A stretch of DNA of 34,462 nt from an uncultured Marmoricola sp. (GTDB taxonomy: Bacteria; Actinomycetota; Actinomycetes; Propionibacteriales; Nocardioidaceae): contig NZ_CALTZE010000022.1 in the NCBI RefSeq assembly GCF_943913695.1, positions 1 to 34,462 of the forward strand. Reading direction: 5' to 3'. Below the pieces are notes generated by a model, which was given only the letters and a program-made list of their open reading frames with translations, searched no databases and was not told where the DNA came from. A program made the position numbers and the translations under genes. How positions within the stretch are numbered: position 1 is the first letter of the stretch; each line of letters opens with the position of its first letter. Shown one piece after another: positions 27,962-34,462 of the stretch.

Positions 27962-30288
27962 GGGTGCCGACCTCGACCTACCGGCTCCAGCTGACGGCCG
28001 ACTTCACCCTGTACGACGCCGCGGCGGTGCTGCCCTACCTGCACGACCTCGGGGTCGACTGGGTCTACCTCTCCCCGATCCTGGCCGCCGAGCCGGGCAG
28101 CACGCACGGCTACGACGTCGTCGACCCGACGCGCGTCGACCCCGAGCGGGGTGGCGAGGAGGGCCTCGCGGCGCTCAGCTCCGAGGCGCGCCGGCTCGGC
28201 ATGGGCGTGCTGGTCGACATCGTGCCCAACCACGTCGGCGTCGCGACGCCGGCCGCGAACCCGTGGTGGTGGGACGTGCTGACCCACGGCGAGGAGTCGG
28301 CCTACGCCCACTTCTTCGACATCGACTGGGAGTACGGCGCCGGCCAGCTGCTCGTGCCCGTCGTCGGCGACGGCGACGAGGCCGCCGTACGCGTGGAGGA
28401 CGGCGAGGTGCGCTACCACGACCACCGCTTCCCGATGGCGCCCGGCACGAGCACCCTCGAGGAGCAGCACTACCGGCTGGTGAGCTGGCGGCGCGGCGAC
28501 AGCGAGCTCAACTACCGCCGCTTCTTCACCATCACCACCCTGGCCGGCGTGCGCGTCGAGGAGCCCGACGTCTTCGACGCCGCGCACCGGGAGGTGCGGC
28601 GCTGGTTTGCCGACGGACTGGTCGACGGACTCCGCGTCGACCACCCCGACGGCCTGCGCGACCCAGCCGGCTACCTCGACCACCTCGCCTCGCTGACCGG
28701 GTCGGCCTACGTGCTGGTCGAGAAGATCCTCGAGGGCGCGGAGCAGCTGCCCCCCACCTGGGCGACCGCCGGCACCACCGGCTACGACGCCCTCGCCCTG
28801 GTCGACCGCGTGCTCACCGACCCCGCCGGGGCGGCGGCGCTGGCCGAGGTGGACGCGCGGCTGCGGGGCTTTTCGTACGAAAAGCCCGGCGACACGCCGC
28901 CCCAAGGGAGCCGTTCGGTCGAAAACCCGGTCTGGGACGAGCTCGTGCACGACCGCAAGCGGGCGGTGGCCGACGGCGTACTGCTCGCCGAGACGCGGCG
29001 GATCGTCCGCGAGCTGCCCGACCTGGTCGCGGCCCAGCCCGGGATGGAGGACGCCGTCGCGCAGGTGCTGGCGTGCTTCCCCGTCTACCGCTCCTACCTG
29101 CCCGACGGCGCGGCCGACCTCGACCGCGCGCTCGGCCACGCCCACCGCCGGCGGCCCGACCTCGCCGACGCCTTCAACGACCTCGCCCCGATCCTGCGCG
29201 ACCCGGACCAGCCGGCGGCGCTGCGGCTGCAGCAGACCAGCGGCATGGTGATGGCCAAGGGCGTCGAGGACAACGCGTTCTACCGCTGGTCCGCGCTGAC
29301 CTCGCTCAACGAGGTCGGCGGCGACCCGTCACACCTGTCGGTGACGCCGGAGGAGTTCCACGCGCGCATGGCCGAGCGGCAGGAGCGCACCCCGCACGCC
29401 ATGACCACGCTCTCCACCCACGACACCAAGCGCAGCGAGGACGTCCGCGCCCGCATCACCGTGCTCGCCGAGGCGCCCGAGGTCTGGGAGCAGGCGCTCG
29501 ACCGGTTGCCCGGCACGCCCGACGGCGGCTTCGCCCACCTGCTGTGGCAGGCGGCGTACGGCGCTCACCCGATCTCGCGCGAGCGGCTCCACGCCTACGC
29601 CGAGAAGGCGATGCGGGAGGCCGGCGAGCGCACCACCTGGACCGACGTCGACGACGACTACGAGTCGGCCGTGCACGCGGCCGTCGACGCGGCGTACGAC
29701 GACGCGGCTGTCGCGGACGTGCTGACCGACCTCGACGGGCAGCTCGGCGAGACCGGCCGCGCGAACTCGCTGGCGGCCAAGCTGCTCTCCATCACGATGC
29801 CGGGCGTGCCCGACGTCTACCAGGGCAGCGAGCTCGGCGACCTCTCGCTGGTCGACCCCGACAACCGCCGCCCCGTCGACTTCGCGGCGGCCGCCGAGTC
29901 GCTGGTCACGGGAGACAACCCCAAGCAGCGGCTCACCGCCACGGCGCTGCGGCTGCGCCGCGACCGGCCCGAGCTGTTCACGACGTACGCGCCCCTGCAC
30001 GCGCACGGCCCGGCCGCCGACCACGTGCTGGCCTTCGACCGCGGCGGCGCGATCACCGTGGTCACCCGGCTCCCGCGCGGTCTCGCCGAGGTCGGGTGGG
30101 GTGACACCGTGCTGGCGCTGCCCGAGGGTGAGTGGGTGGACGCGCTCGCCGGCGGTTTCCCAGGTACACCTGGGAAACCGACTCTTCACCCACCTAGCAA
30201 CCTGGGTGAAGTGCGGGTTTCCCAGGTTCACCTGGGAAACCTGCTCACCGACCGCCCCGTCGCACTGCTCGTCAGGCAGGACGCATGA
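27958..30288 (+). CDS. treY: Maltooligosyl trehalose synthase (TreY)
   Basis: A 776-residue GH13 enzyme that converts the reducing end of maltooligosaccharides into a trehalose linkage. It shows V-P-T-S-T-Y-R-L-Q-L at the N-terminus, G-S-T-H-G-Y-D-V-V-D, V-D-I-V-P-N-H-V-G-V, G-L-R-V-D-H-P-D-G-L (nucleophile Asp), V-E-K-I-L-E (acid Glu) and S-T-H-D-T-K-R-S-E-D. GTG 27958 overlaps the glgX stop. Two stretches look inserted: residues about 305-323 (G-F-S-Y-E-K-P-G-D-T and following) coincide with a 22-bp palindrome, and about 733-761 (F-P-G-T-P-G-K-P-T to H-L-G-N) coincide with three hairpins. Both keep the frame, so the protein is probably functional. Confidence 0.94.
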   Translation: MRVPTSTYRLQLTADFTLYDAAAVLPYLHDLGVDWVYLSPILAAEPGSTHGYDVVDPTRVDPERGGEEGLAALSSEARRLGMGVLVDIVPNHVGVATPAANPWWWDVLTHGEESAYAHFFDIDWEYGAGQLLVPVVGDGDEAAVRVEDGEVRYHDHRFPMAPGTSTLEEQHYRLVSWRRGDSELNYRRFFTITTLAGVRVEEPDVFDAAHREVRRWFADGLVDGLRVDHPDGLRDPAGYLDHLASLTGSAYVLVEKILEGAEQLPPTWATAGTTGYDALALVDRVLTDPAGAAALAEVDARLRGFSYEKPGDTPPQGSRSVENPVWDELVHDRKRAVADGVLLAETRRIVRELPDLVAAQPGMEDAVAQVLACFPVYRSYLPDGAADLDRALGHAHRRRPDLADAFNDLAPILRDPDQPAALRLQQTSGMVMAKGVEDNAFYRWSALTSLNEVGGDPSHLSVTPEEFHARMAERQERTPHAMTTLSTHDTKRSEDVRARITVLAEAPEVWEQALDRLPGTPDGGFAHLLWQAAYGAHPISRERLHAYAEKAMREAGERTTWTDVDDDYESAVHAAVDAAYDDAAVADVLTDLDGQLGETGRANSLAAKLLSITMPGVPDVYQGSELGDLSLVDPDNRRPVDFAAAAESLVTGDNPKQRLTATALRLRRDRPELFTTYAPLHAHGPAADHVLAFDRGGAITVVTRLPRGLAEVGWGDTVLALPEGEWVDALAGGFPGTPGKPTLHPPSNLGEVRVSQVHLGNLLTDRPVALLVRQDA
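28866..28887. repeat. Perfect 22-bp palindrome inside treY
   Basis: A perfect palindrome from 28866 to 28887, with TTTTCGTACGAAAA at its centre. A further GTCGAAAACCC about 30 bases on (around 28918-28929) can pair with its left arm. It encodes part of a stretch (S-Y-E-K-P-G and following) that I do not expect in TreY proteins, so it may be an in-frame inserted element. Confidence 0.7.
30151..30243. repeat. Multi-hairpin palindromic element, copy B (in frame within treY)
   Basis: Three hairpins in a row: arms 30154-30165/30168-30179 (12 bp perfect, 2-base loop), 30184-30192/30203-30211 (9 bp perfect) and 30216-30227/30230-30241 (12 bp perfect, 2-base loop). The first and third are near copies of each other. 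The element begins GGCGGTTTCCCAGGT and aligns with copy A (GGCGGTTTCACAGGT) through its length. All of it is read through in the treY frame. Confidence 0.85.
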
Positions 30289-32036
30289 GCGGGGGCCGCT
30301 TCGACGTGTGGGCGCCGGAGGCCGAGCGGGTGCGGCTAGTCGTGCGCCCCGAGGGCGGCGAGGCGGAGCGCCGCGTCGAGATGAAGTCCTCGGCCGACGG
30401 CTGGTGGGTGCCGGGGGAGGCGGTGCGCGAGGAGGTCGTCGACTACGGCTACCTGCTCGGTGACGACGAGACGCCCCGGCCGGACCCCCGCTCGCGCTGG
30501 CAGCCCGACGGCGTGCACGCGCTGAGCAGGACCTTCGACGCCCACGCCTTCGAGTGGACCGACCAGGCGTGGACCGGGCGGCAGCTCGCGGGCTCCGTGG
30601 TCTACGAGCTCCACGTCGGCACCTTCACCCCGCAGGGCACGCTCGACTCCGCGATCGAGCGGCTGCCGCACCTGGTCGACCTCGGCGTCGACCTGGTCGA
30701 GCTGCTGCCGGTCAACGCCGTCAACGGCACCCACAACTGGGGCTACGACGGGGTGCTCTGGTACGCCGTCCACGCGCCGTACGGCGGGCCCGAGGCCTAC
30801 CAGCGCTTCGTCGACGCCTGCCACGCCCACGGTCTCGGCGTCGTGCAGGACGTCGTCTACAACCACCTCGGCCCGAGCGGCAACTACCTGCCGCTGTTCG
30901 CGCCCTACCTCCACGAGACCGGCCAGAACCCCTGGGGCGCCGGGCTCAACCTCGACGGCCCGGGCTCGGAGCACGTACGCCGCTACGTGCTCGACAACGC
31001 GCGGATGTGGTTCGACGACTTCCACGTCGACGCGCTGCGGCTCGACGCGGTGCACGCCCTGGCCGACACCTCCGACGTACACCTGCTCGAGCAGCTCGCG
31101 ATCGAGACCGACGCGCTCTCGGCGCACCTGCGCCGGCCGCTGACGCTCATCGCCGAGGCCGACATGAACGACGCCCGCCTGGTCACGCCCCGCGAGGCCG
31201 GGGGCAAGGGCGTGCACGCCCAGTGGAGCGACGACTTCCACCACGCCGTGCACGTCGCGCTGACCGGGGAGACCTCCGGCTACTACGCCGACTTCGCGCC
31301 GCTCTCGGCGCTGGCGAAGGTCTACGAGCGTGGCTTCTTCCACGACGGCACGTGGTCGTCCTTCCGCGGCCGGCGACACGGGCGGCCCGTCGACACCGCC
31401 GCGATGCCGACGTGGCGGCTGGTCGTGTGCAACCAGAACCACGACCAGGTCGGCAACCGCGCGACCGGCGACCGGCTCGCCGCGACCCTCGACGACGACC
31501 GGCTCGTGATCGCCGCGCTGCTGACGCTCACCGGCCCCTTCAGCCCGATGCTCTTCCAGGGCGAGGAGTGGGCGGCCTCGAGCCCCTTCCAGTTCTTCAC
31601 CTCCCACCCCGAGCCCGAGCTCGCCGACGCCGTGCGCAACGGCCGGCGCGCGGAGTTCGCCTCCCACGGCTGGGGCGAGCAGGAGGTCCCGGACCCGCAG
31701 GACCCGGCCACCTACGAGCGCAGCAAGCTCGACTGGAGCGAGCTCGACCAGGGCCGGCACGCCGTCGTGCTCGCGGCCTACCGAGAGCTGGGTCGCCTGC
31801 GCCGTGAGCTGCCCGAGCTCACCGACCCGGCCTTCGGATCGGTCGCGTGCTTGGTCGACGAGCAGGCGCGGGTCTTCACGATGCGCCGCGGGGACCTGCT
31901 CGTGGCCGTCAACCTCGGCGAGTCGGCGTACGACGTGGAGGTGGCGGGTGCGCTGCTCTTCACGACCCCGACGGCTGCCGCGCTCGACGGCGGGGTGCTG
32001 ACCCTGCCGCCCGGGAGCGGCGCGCTCATCGGCTGA
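30285..32036 (+). CDS. treZ: Malto-oligosyltrehalose trehalohydrolase (TreZ)
   Basis: A 583-residue GH13 enzyme that cleaves trehalose from maltooligosyl trehalose, completing the TreY/TreZ route. An N-terminal CBM48-like domain (F-D-V-W-A-P-E-A-E-R-V-R-L-V) precedes the catalytic barrel: Y-E-L-H-V-G-T-F-T-P-Q-G-T, N-W-G-Y-D-G, V-V-Q-D-V-V-Y-N-H-L-G-P-S-G-N-Y, D-A-L-R-L-D-A-V-H-A (nucleophile Asp), I-A-E-A-D (acid Glu), W-S-D-D-F-H-H-A and N-H-D-Q-V-G-N-R. The ATG overlaps the treY stop (ATGA, 30285-30288). The 3' end overlaps the convergent hydrolase gene by 11 bases. Confidence 0.96.
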   Translation: MSGGRFDVWAPEAERVRLVVRPEGGEAERRVEMKSSADGWWVPGEAVREEVVDYGYLLGDDETPRPDPRSRWQPDGVHALSRTFDAHAFEWTDQAWTGRQLAGSVVYELHVGTFTPQGTLDSAIERLPHLVDLGVDLVELLPVNAVNGTHNWGYDGVLWYAVHAPYGGPEAYQRFVDACHAHGLGVVQDVVYNHLGPSGNYLPLFAPYLHETGQNPWGAGLNLDGPGSEHVRRYVLDNARMWFDDFHVDALRLDAVHALADTSDVHLLEQLAIETDALSAHLRRPLTLIAEADMNDARLVTPREAGGKGVHAQWSDDFHHAVHVALTGETSGYYADFAPLSALAKVYERGFFHDGTWSSFRGRRHGRPVDTAAMPTWRLVVCNQNHDQVGNRATGDRLAATLDDDRLVIAALLTLTGPFSPMLFQGEEWAASSPFQFFTSHPEPELADAVRNGRRAEFASHGWGEQEVPDPQDPATYERSKLDWSELDQGRHAVVLAAYRELGRLRRELPELTDPAFGSVACLVDEQARVFTMRRGDLLVAVNLGESAYDVEVAGALLFTTPTAAALDGGVLTLPPGSGALIG

Positions 32037-32694
32037 GCACGACCCGCGCGACCTCCTCGGGGTGCGACAGGTTGGCCAGGTGGCCGCCGGGCACCTCGAC
32101 CACGTCGACGCCGAGCCGCTCGCGCGCGACCCGACGCTGCAGCGCGAGCGGGAAGAGCCGGTCGTCGCGACCCGCCACGACGGTCGTCGGCAGGTCCGGC
32201 CACGACGAGAGCGGCCACGGGTCGCCGAACAGCGTCATCGGCACGTCCTCCGCGCGGGCGAGCGCCTCGGCGCGCAGGTCGTCGGACAGGTCGTGGAAGA
32301 AGGTGGACTCCAGGTCCTCGGCGTCGGGGTCGCGCCCCTCGGCGAGGGCCGCCTCGCGAGCCGCCTGCTCCTGCCCGACCACGCTCCACCACTCCCCCGG
32401 CGTCTCACCGGGTGCCGGCACCATCGCGTTGAGCAGCACGATGCGGCGTACGTCGAGACGCGTCGCGGCCACCGACGCCGCATAGGAGCCCATCGACTGC
32501 GCGACGACGACCACCTCGCGCGACTCGGCCGCGGCCTCGACCAGCGCCCGCGCATGGTCGGGCAGGTGTGCCGAGGCGTCGTGCCACGGCGTCTCGGGCA
32601 CCAGCACCTCGCCGTGGGGCGAGAGCAGCGGCACCACGCGGTGCCAGTCCCACGGGTCTCCCCCGCCGCCACACACGAGCAGGAACGTCGTCAT
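32026..32694 (-). CDS. Alpha/beta hydrolase-fold protein
   Basis: A 222-residue alpha/beta hydrolase. Visible are the N-terminal F-L-L-V-C-G-G-G-G-D-P-W-D-W (oxyanion-hole region, 4-17), the nucleophile elbow A-Q-S-M-G-S (Ser about 68), an acid strand V-V-A-G-R-D-D-R-L-F-P (about 170-180) and the catalytic His in G-G-H-L-A-N-L-S-H-P-E-E-V-A near the C-terminus. It is of the small MenH/esterase type; the substrate is unknown. The start is ATG 32694. Upstream in-frame sequence is a translated tandem repeat and is unlikely to be coding. Confidence 0.85.
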   Translation of the reverse strand: MTTFLLVCGGGGDPWDWHRVVPLLSPHGEVLVPETPWHDASAHLPDHARALVEAAAESREVVVVAQSMGSYAASVAATRLDVRRIVLLNAMVPAPGETPGEWWSVVGQEQAAREAALAEGRDPDAEDLESTFFHDLSDDLRAEALARAEDVPMTLFGDPWPLSSWPDLPTTVVAGRDDRLFPLALQRRVARERLGVDVVEVPGGHLANLSHPEEVARVVLSR

Positions 32695-32716
32695 GCTGCT
32701 CGCCCCCGTCCCTCCG

Positions 32717-32820
32717 CCGACCCGGCGCGTGTGCACGCCGACCCGGCGCGTGTGCACACCGACCCGGCACGCATGCGCGCACGAGAGCCGGGTCGGCGTG
32801 CACAAGAGACGGGTCGACGT
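32717..32820. repeat. 21-bp tandem repeats with inverted copies
   Basis: Three tandem 21-bp units start at 32717, 32738 and 32759 (core CCGACCCGGCGCGTGTGCAC; the third is degenerate). They are followed by inverted copies of the core (GCCGGGTCGGCGTGCAC near 32787-32803, and a weaker one, GGGTCGACGTGC, near 32811-32822). The array fills the gap 32695-32893 between the hydrolase start and the symporter stop, and can form long hairpins. No gene is supported here. Confidence 0.75.
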
Positions 32821-32893
32821 GCGGGGGCGGTGGGCGTGGTCATGCTGCTCTGACCCGACGCGGCGACCGGAGTCATCGCCGCCTGAGGATGGC

Positions 32894-34246
32894 TCAGGCG
32901 GCGACGGTCCGGTCGGCCGCGTCCTCGAGCGCCTGGGCGCCGACGGGGTCGGAGGCGTTGGCGCCGGCGTACCTCTCCTCGTCGAGCAGCCCCTCGCGCT
33001 TGGCGACGATGACCGGCACCAGCGCCTGGCCGGCGACGTTGGTCATGGTGCGCATCATGTCGAGGATCGGGTCGACGGCGAGCAGCAGCCCGACGCCGGC
33101 GAGCGGCAGTCCGAGCGTGGTCAGCGTCAGGGTGAGCATCACGGTGGCGCCGGTGAGGCCCGCGGTCGCGGCGGACCCGACGACGGAGACGAAGGCGATC
33201 AGCAGGTAGTCGGTGACGCCGAGGTCGACGCCGAAGAACTGCGCGACGAAGATCGCGGCGAGCGCGGGGTAGATCGCGGCGCAGCCGTCCATCTTGGTGG
33301 TCGCGCCGAGCGGCACGGCGAAGGACGCGTAGTCGCGCGAGACGCCGAGGTTGCGCGTGGTCACGAACTGCGTCACCGGCATCGTGCCGACCGAGGAGCG
33401 CGAGACGAAGGCCAGCTGCAGGGCCGGCCAGGCGCCGGCGAAGAAGCGCAGCGGCGAGAGCCCGTGCAGCCGCAGCAGCACCGGGTAGACGACCAGCAGC
33501 ACCAGCGCGCAGCCGACGTAGACGTCGATGGTGAAGACGGCGAGCGGGCCCACGAGGTCCCAGCCGTAGGTCGCGACCGCGGAGCCGATCAGGCCGAGCG
33601 TGCCCAGCGGGCTGAGCCGGATGACCCACCACAGCACGGTCTGCACGACCGAGAGGAACGACTCGGCGAACTGGCGGAAGGGCTCGGCCTTCTCGCCGGT
33701 CTTGAGCACGGCGGCGCCGACGAGCAGGGCGATCACGATGATCTGCAGGATGTTGAAGTCCATCCCGACCGAGCCGTCGTCGCCGACGCTGCCGGAGAGC
33801 CCGAGGATGTTGCTCGGCACGATGCCGGCGACGAAGTCGAGCCAGGAGCCGGTGGTGCTGGGGTCGGCGGCCTGCGAGGCGTCGACGCTGGTGCGCACGC
33901 CGGGGTTGGTCAGCAGGCCAAGCGTGATGCCGATGACCACGGCGATCGCCGAGGTGATCGCAAACCAGATCAGCGTCTGGGTCGCGAGCCGAGCGGCGTT
34001 GGTGACCTCGCGCAGCCGGGTGATGCTGACGACGATCGCCAGGAAGACCAGCGGCACCACGATGGTGAAGAGCAGCGAGACGAAGCTGCTGCCGACCAGG
34101 TCGAGGAAGGTGACCAGACTCGTGACGTCGTAGGCGCGCGCCACCCAGCCGAGCAGGGCACCGAGGCCCAGGCCGGCGAAGATCTGCGCCCAGAACGGCA
34201 CCCGGGGGATCCGGGCGCGCCGGTCGGCGGTGGTGGAGGTGGCCAC
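32894..34246 (-). CDS. Dicarboxylate/amino acid:cation symporter (DAACS family)
   Basis: A 450-residue membrane protein of the GltP/DctA family, with about eight hydrophobic segments and re-entrant loops. The signature regions are S-R-S-S-V-G-T-M-P-V-T-Q-F (serine-rich re-entrant loop 1), L-G-A-T-T-K-M-D-G-C-A (equivalent to the usual G-A-T-I-N-M-D-G), a second re-entrant loop near V-G-S-A-A-T-A-G-L-T, and V-D-P-I-L-D-M-M-R-T-M-T-N-V-A-G-Q in the last helix. It imports an acidic amino acid or dicarboxylate with Na+ or H+. The Asn-to-Lys change in the NMDG motif is noteworthy, because that Asn helps bind cations. The GTG start at 34246 has CAGGAG just upstream. Confidence 0.92.
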   Translation of the reverse strand: MATSTTADRRARIPRVPFWAQIFAGLGLGALLGWVARAYDVTSLVTFLDLVGSSFVSLLFTIVVPLVFLAIVVSITRLREVTNAARLATQTLIWFAITSAIAVVIGITLGLLTNPGVRTSVDASQAADPSTTGSWLDFVAGIVPSNILGLSGSVGDDGSVGMDFNILQIIVIALLVGAAVLKTGEKAEPFRQFAESFLSVVQTVLWWVIRLSPLGTLGLIGSAVATYGWDLVGPLAVFTIDVYVGCALVLLVVYPVLLRLHGLSPLRFFAGAWPALQLAFVSRSSVGTMPVTQFVTTRNLGVSRDYASFAVPLGATTKMDGCAAIYPALAAIFVAQFFGVDLGVTDYLLIAFVSVVGSAATAGLTGATVMLTLTLTTLGLPLAGVGLLLAVDPILDMMRTMTNVAGQALVPVIVAKREGLLDEERYAGANASDPVGAQALEDAADRTVAA

Positions 34247-34367
34247 GTGGTGCTCCTGTCCGAGAGGTCAAAAGTGAAGTGTGTCGATAGACTATGCCGT
34301 CGTACGGCGCAGCCGCACCCGGGCACAACGGCCCAGAGCCCCTGGACCTTCCCGGCACACTGACCAG

Positions 34368-34462
34368 ATGCGTGTCTCCCGCGTCACGGCCGCGCTGCTC
34401 GCGACGGTGGCCCTCGCCGCGTGCGGCACCAGCACCAGCCCGGAGTCAGCCCCCACCACGAC
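34368..34462 (+). CDS. Lipoprotein, 5' end only
   Basis: The first 31 codons of a gene cut by the window end. The N-terminus M-R-V-S-R-V-T-A-A-L-L-A-T-V-A-L-A-A-C-G-T-S-T-S is a lipoprotein signal peptide with the lipobox L-A-A-C (Cys19), followed by a Ser/Thr/Pro-rich linker. The protein would be exported and lipid-anchored on the outer face of the membrane. Its function cannot be told. It is divergent from the symporter gene. Confidence 0.75.
   Translation, partial: MRVSRVTAALLATVALAACGTSTSPESAPTT

Noticed and set aside
32693..34363. 556-codon plus-strand frame opposite the symporter
   Set aside because: Antisense to a clear transporter gene; the sequence is Asp/Gly/Arg/His-rich and unlike a folded protein.
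1..34462. tRNA, rRNA or CRISPR array
   Set aside because: I looked for tRNA arms with CCA-type ends near the att sites and for regularly spaced repeats with unique spacers; none was seen. The 11-bp, 21-bp and 34-bp repeats are too short-period for CRISPR.

Overview
The window is very GC-rich chromosomal DNA from an actinobacterium, most likely a Nocardioides-type member of the Nocardioidaceae. The evidence is a deazaflavin (F420) nitroreductase-family gene, menaquinone synthesis (menB), a glgX-treY-treZ trehalose operon, the actinobacterial multi-Asp23 stress cluster, frequent GTG starts and several apparently leaderless genes. This assignment is inferred from gene content only.

Layout. 1-346 is a block of direct and tandem repeats. 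347-3328 (minus) is an Asp23/AmaP/CsbD envelope-stress operon of eight small genes. It diverges from an ECF sigma factor and a further Asp23-like gene (3370-4502, plus). A perfect CRP-type palindrome lies at 3408-3423 near the divergent start region. 4526-5209 (minus) is a sirtuin.

5313-19162 is an integrated mobile element of about 13.85 kb. It is bounded by identical 16-bp direct repeats (5313-5328 and 19147-19162). The right copy is the last four codons plus stop of menB, so the element sits in the 3' end of menB and keeps that end intact. From left to right it carries an ApeA-like HEPN protein joined to a type I restriction-modification operon (hsdM-hsdS-hsdR-apeA on the minus strand, with hsdM apparently lacking its N-terminal domain), a MobF relaxase, an XRE regulator, an AlpA-like excisionase, a tyrosine integrase, and a tripartite toxin-antitoxin-chaperone module (higB-higA-secB-like, minus). 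No conjugation pore, coupling protein or replication gene is visible, so it is best described as an integrative mobilizable element loaded with defence and maintenance genes. Both ends carry GCGGAC direct repeats at 11-bp spacing that may be recombinase arm sites.

19147-25492 is ordinary chromosome: menB, an F420-type oxidoreductase, a small membrane protein, an ACT-domain protein, an NAD(P)-binding protein, a CPBP protease, a photolyase and an RNA 2',3'-cyclic phosphodiesterase. 25772-32036 is the glgX-treY-treZ operon, which turns glycogen-type glucan into trehalose; its genes overlap by 4 bases. The rest holds an alpha/beta hydrolase, a DAACS-family symporter and the first codons of a lipoprotein.

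The most interesting items are: (1) the menB-integrated defence element with its att sites; (2) the ApeA-like gene coupled to a type I RM operon whose hsdM is 5'-truncated; (3) the TAC module; (4) a family of roughly 90-bp multi-hairpin palindromic elements, one intergenic (22651-22744) and one inserted in frame near the end of treY (30151-30243), with a further palindrome-containing insertion inside treY. No tRNA, rRNA or CRISPR array was seen.
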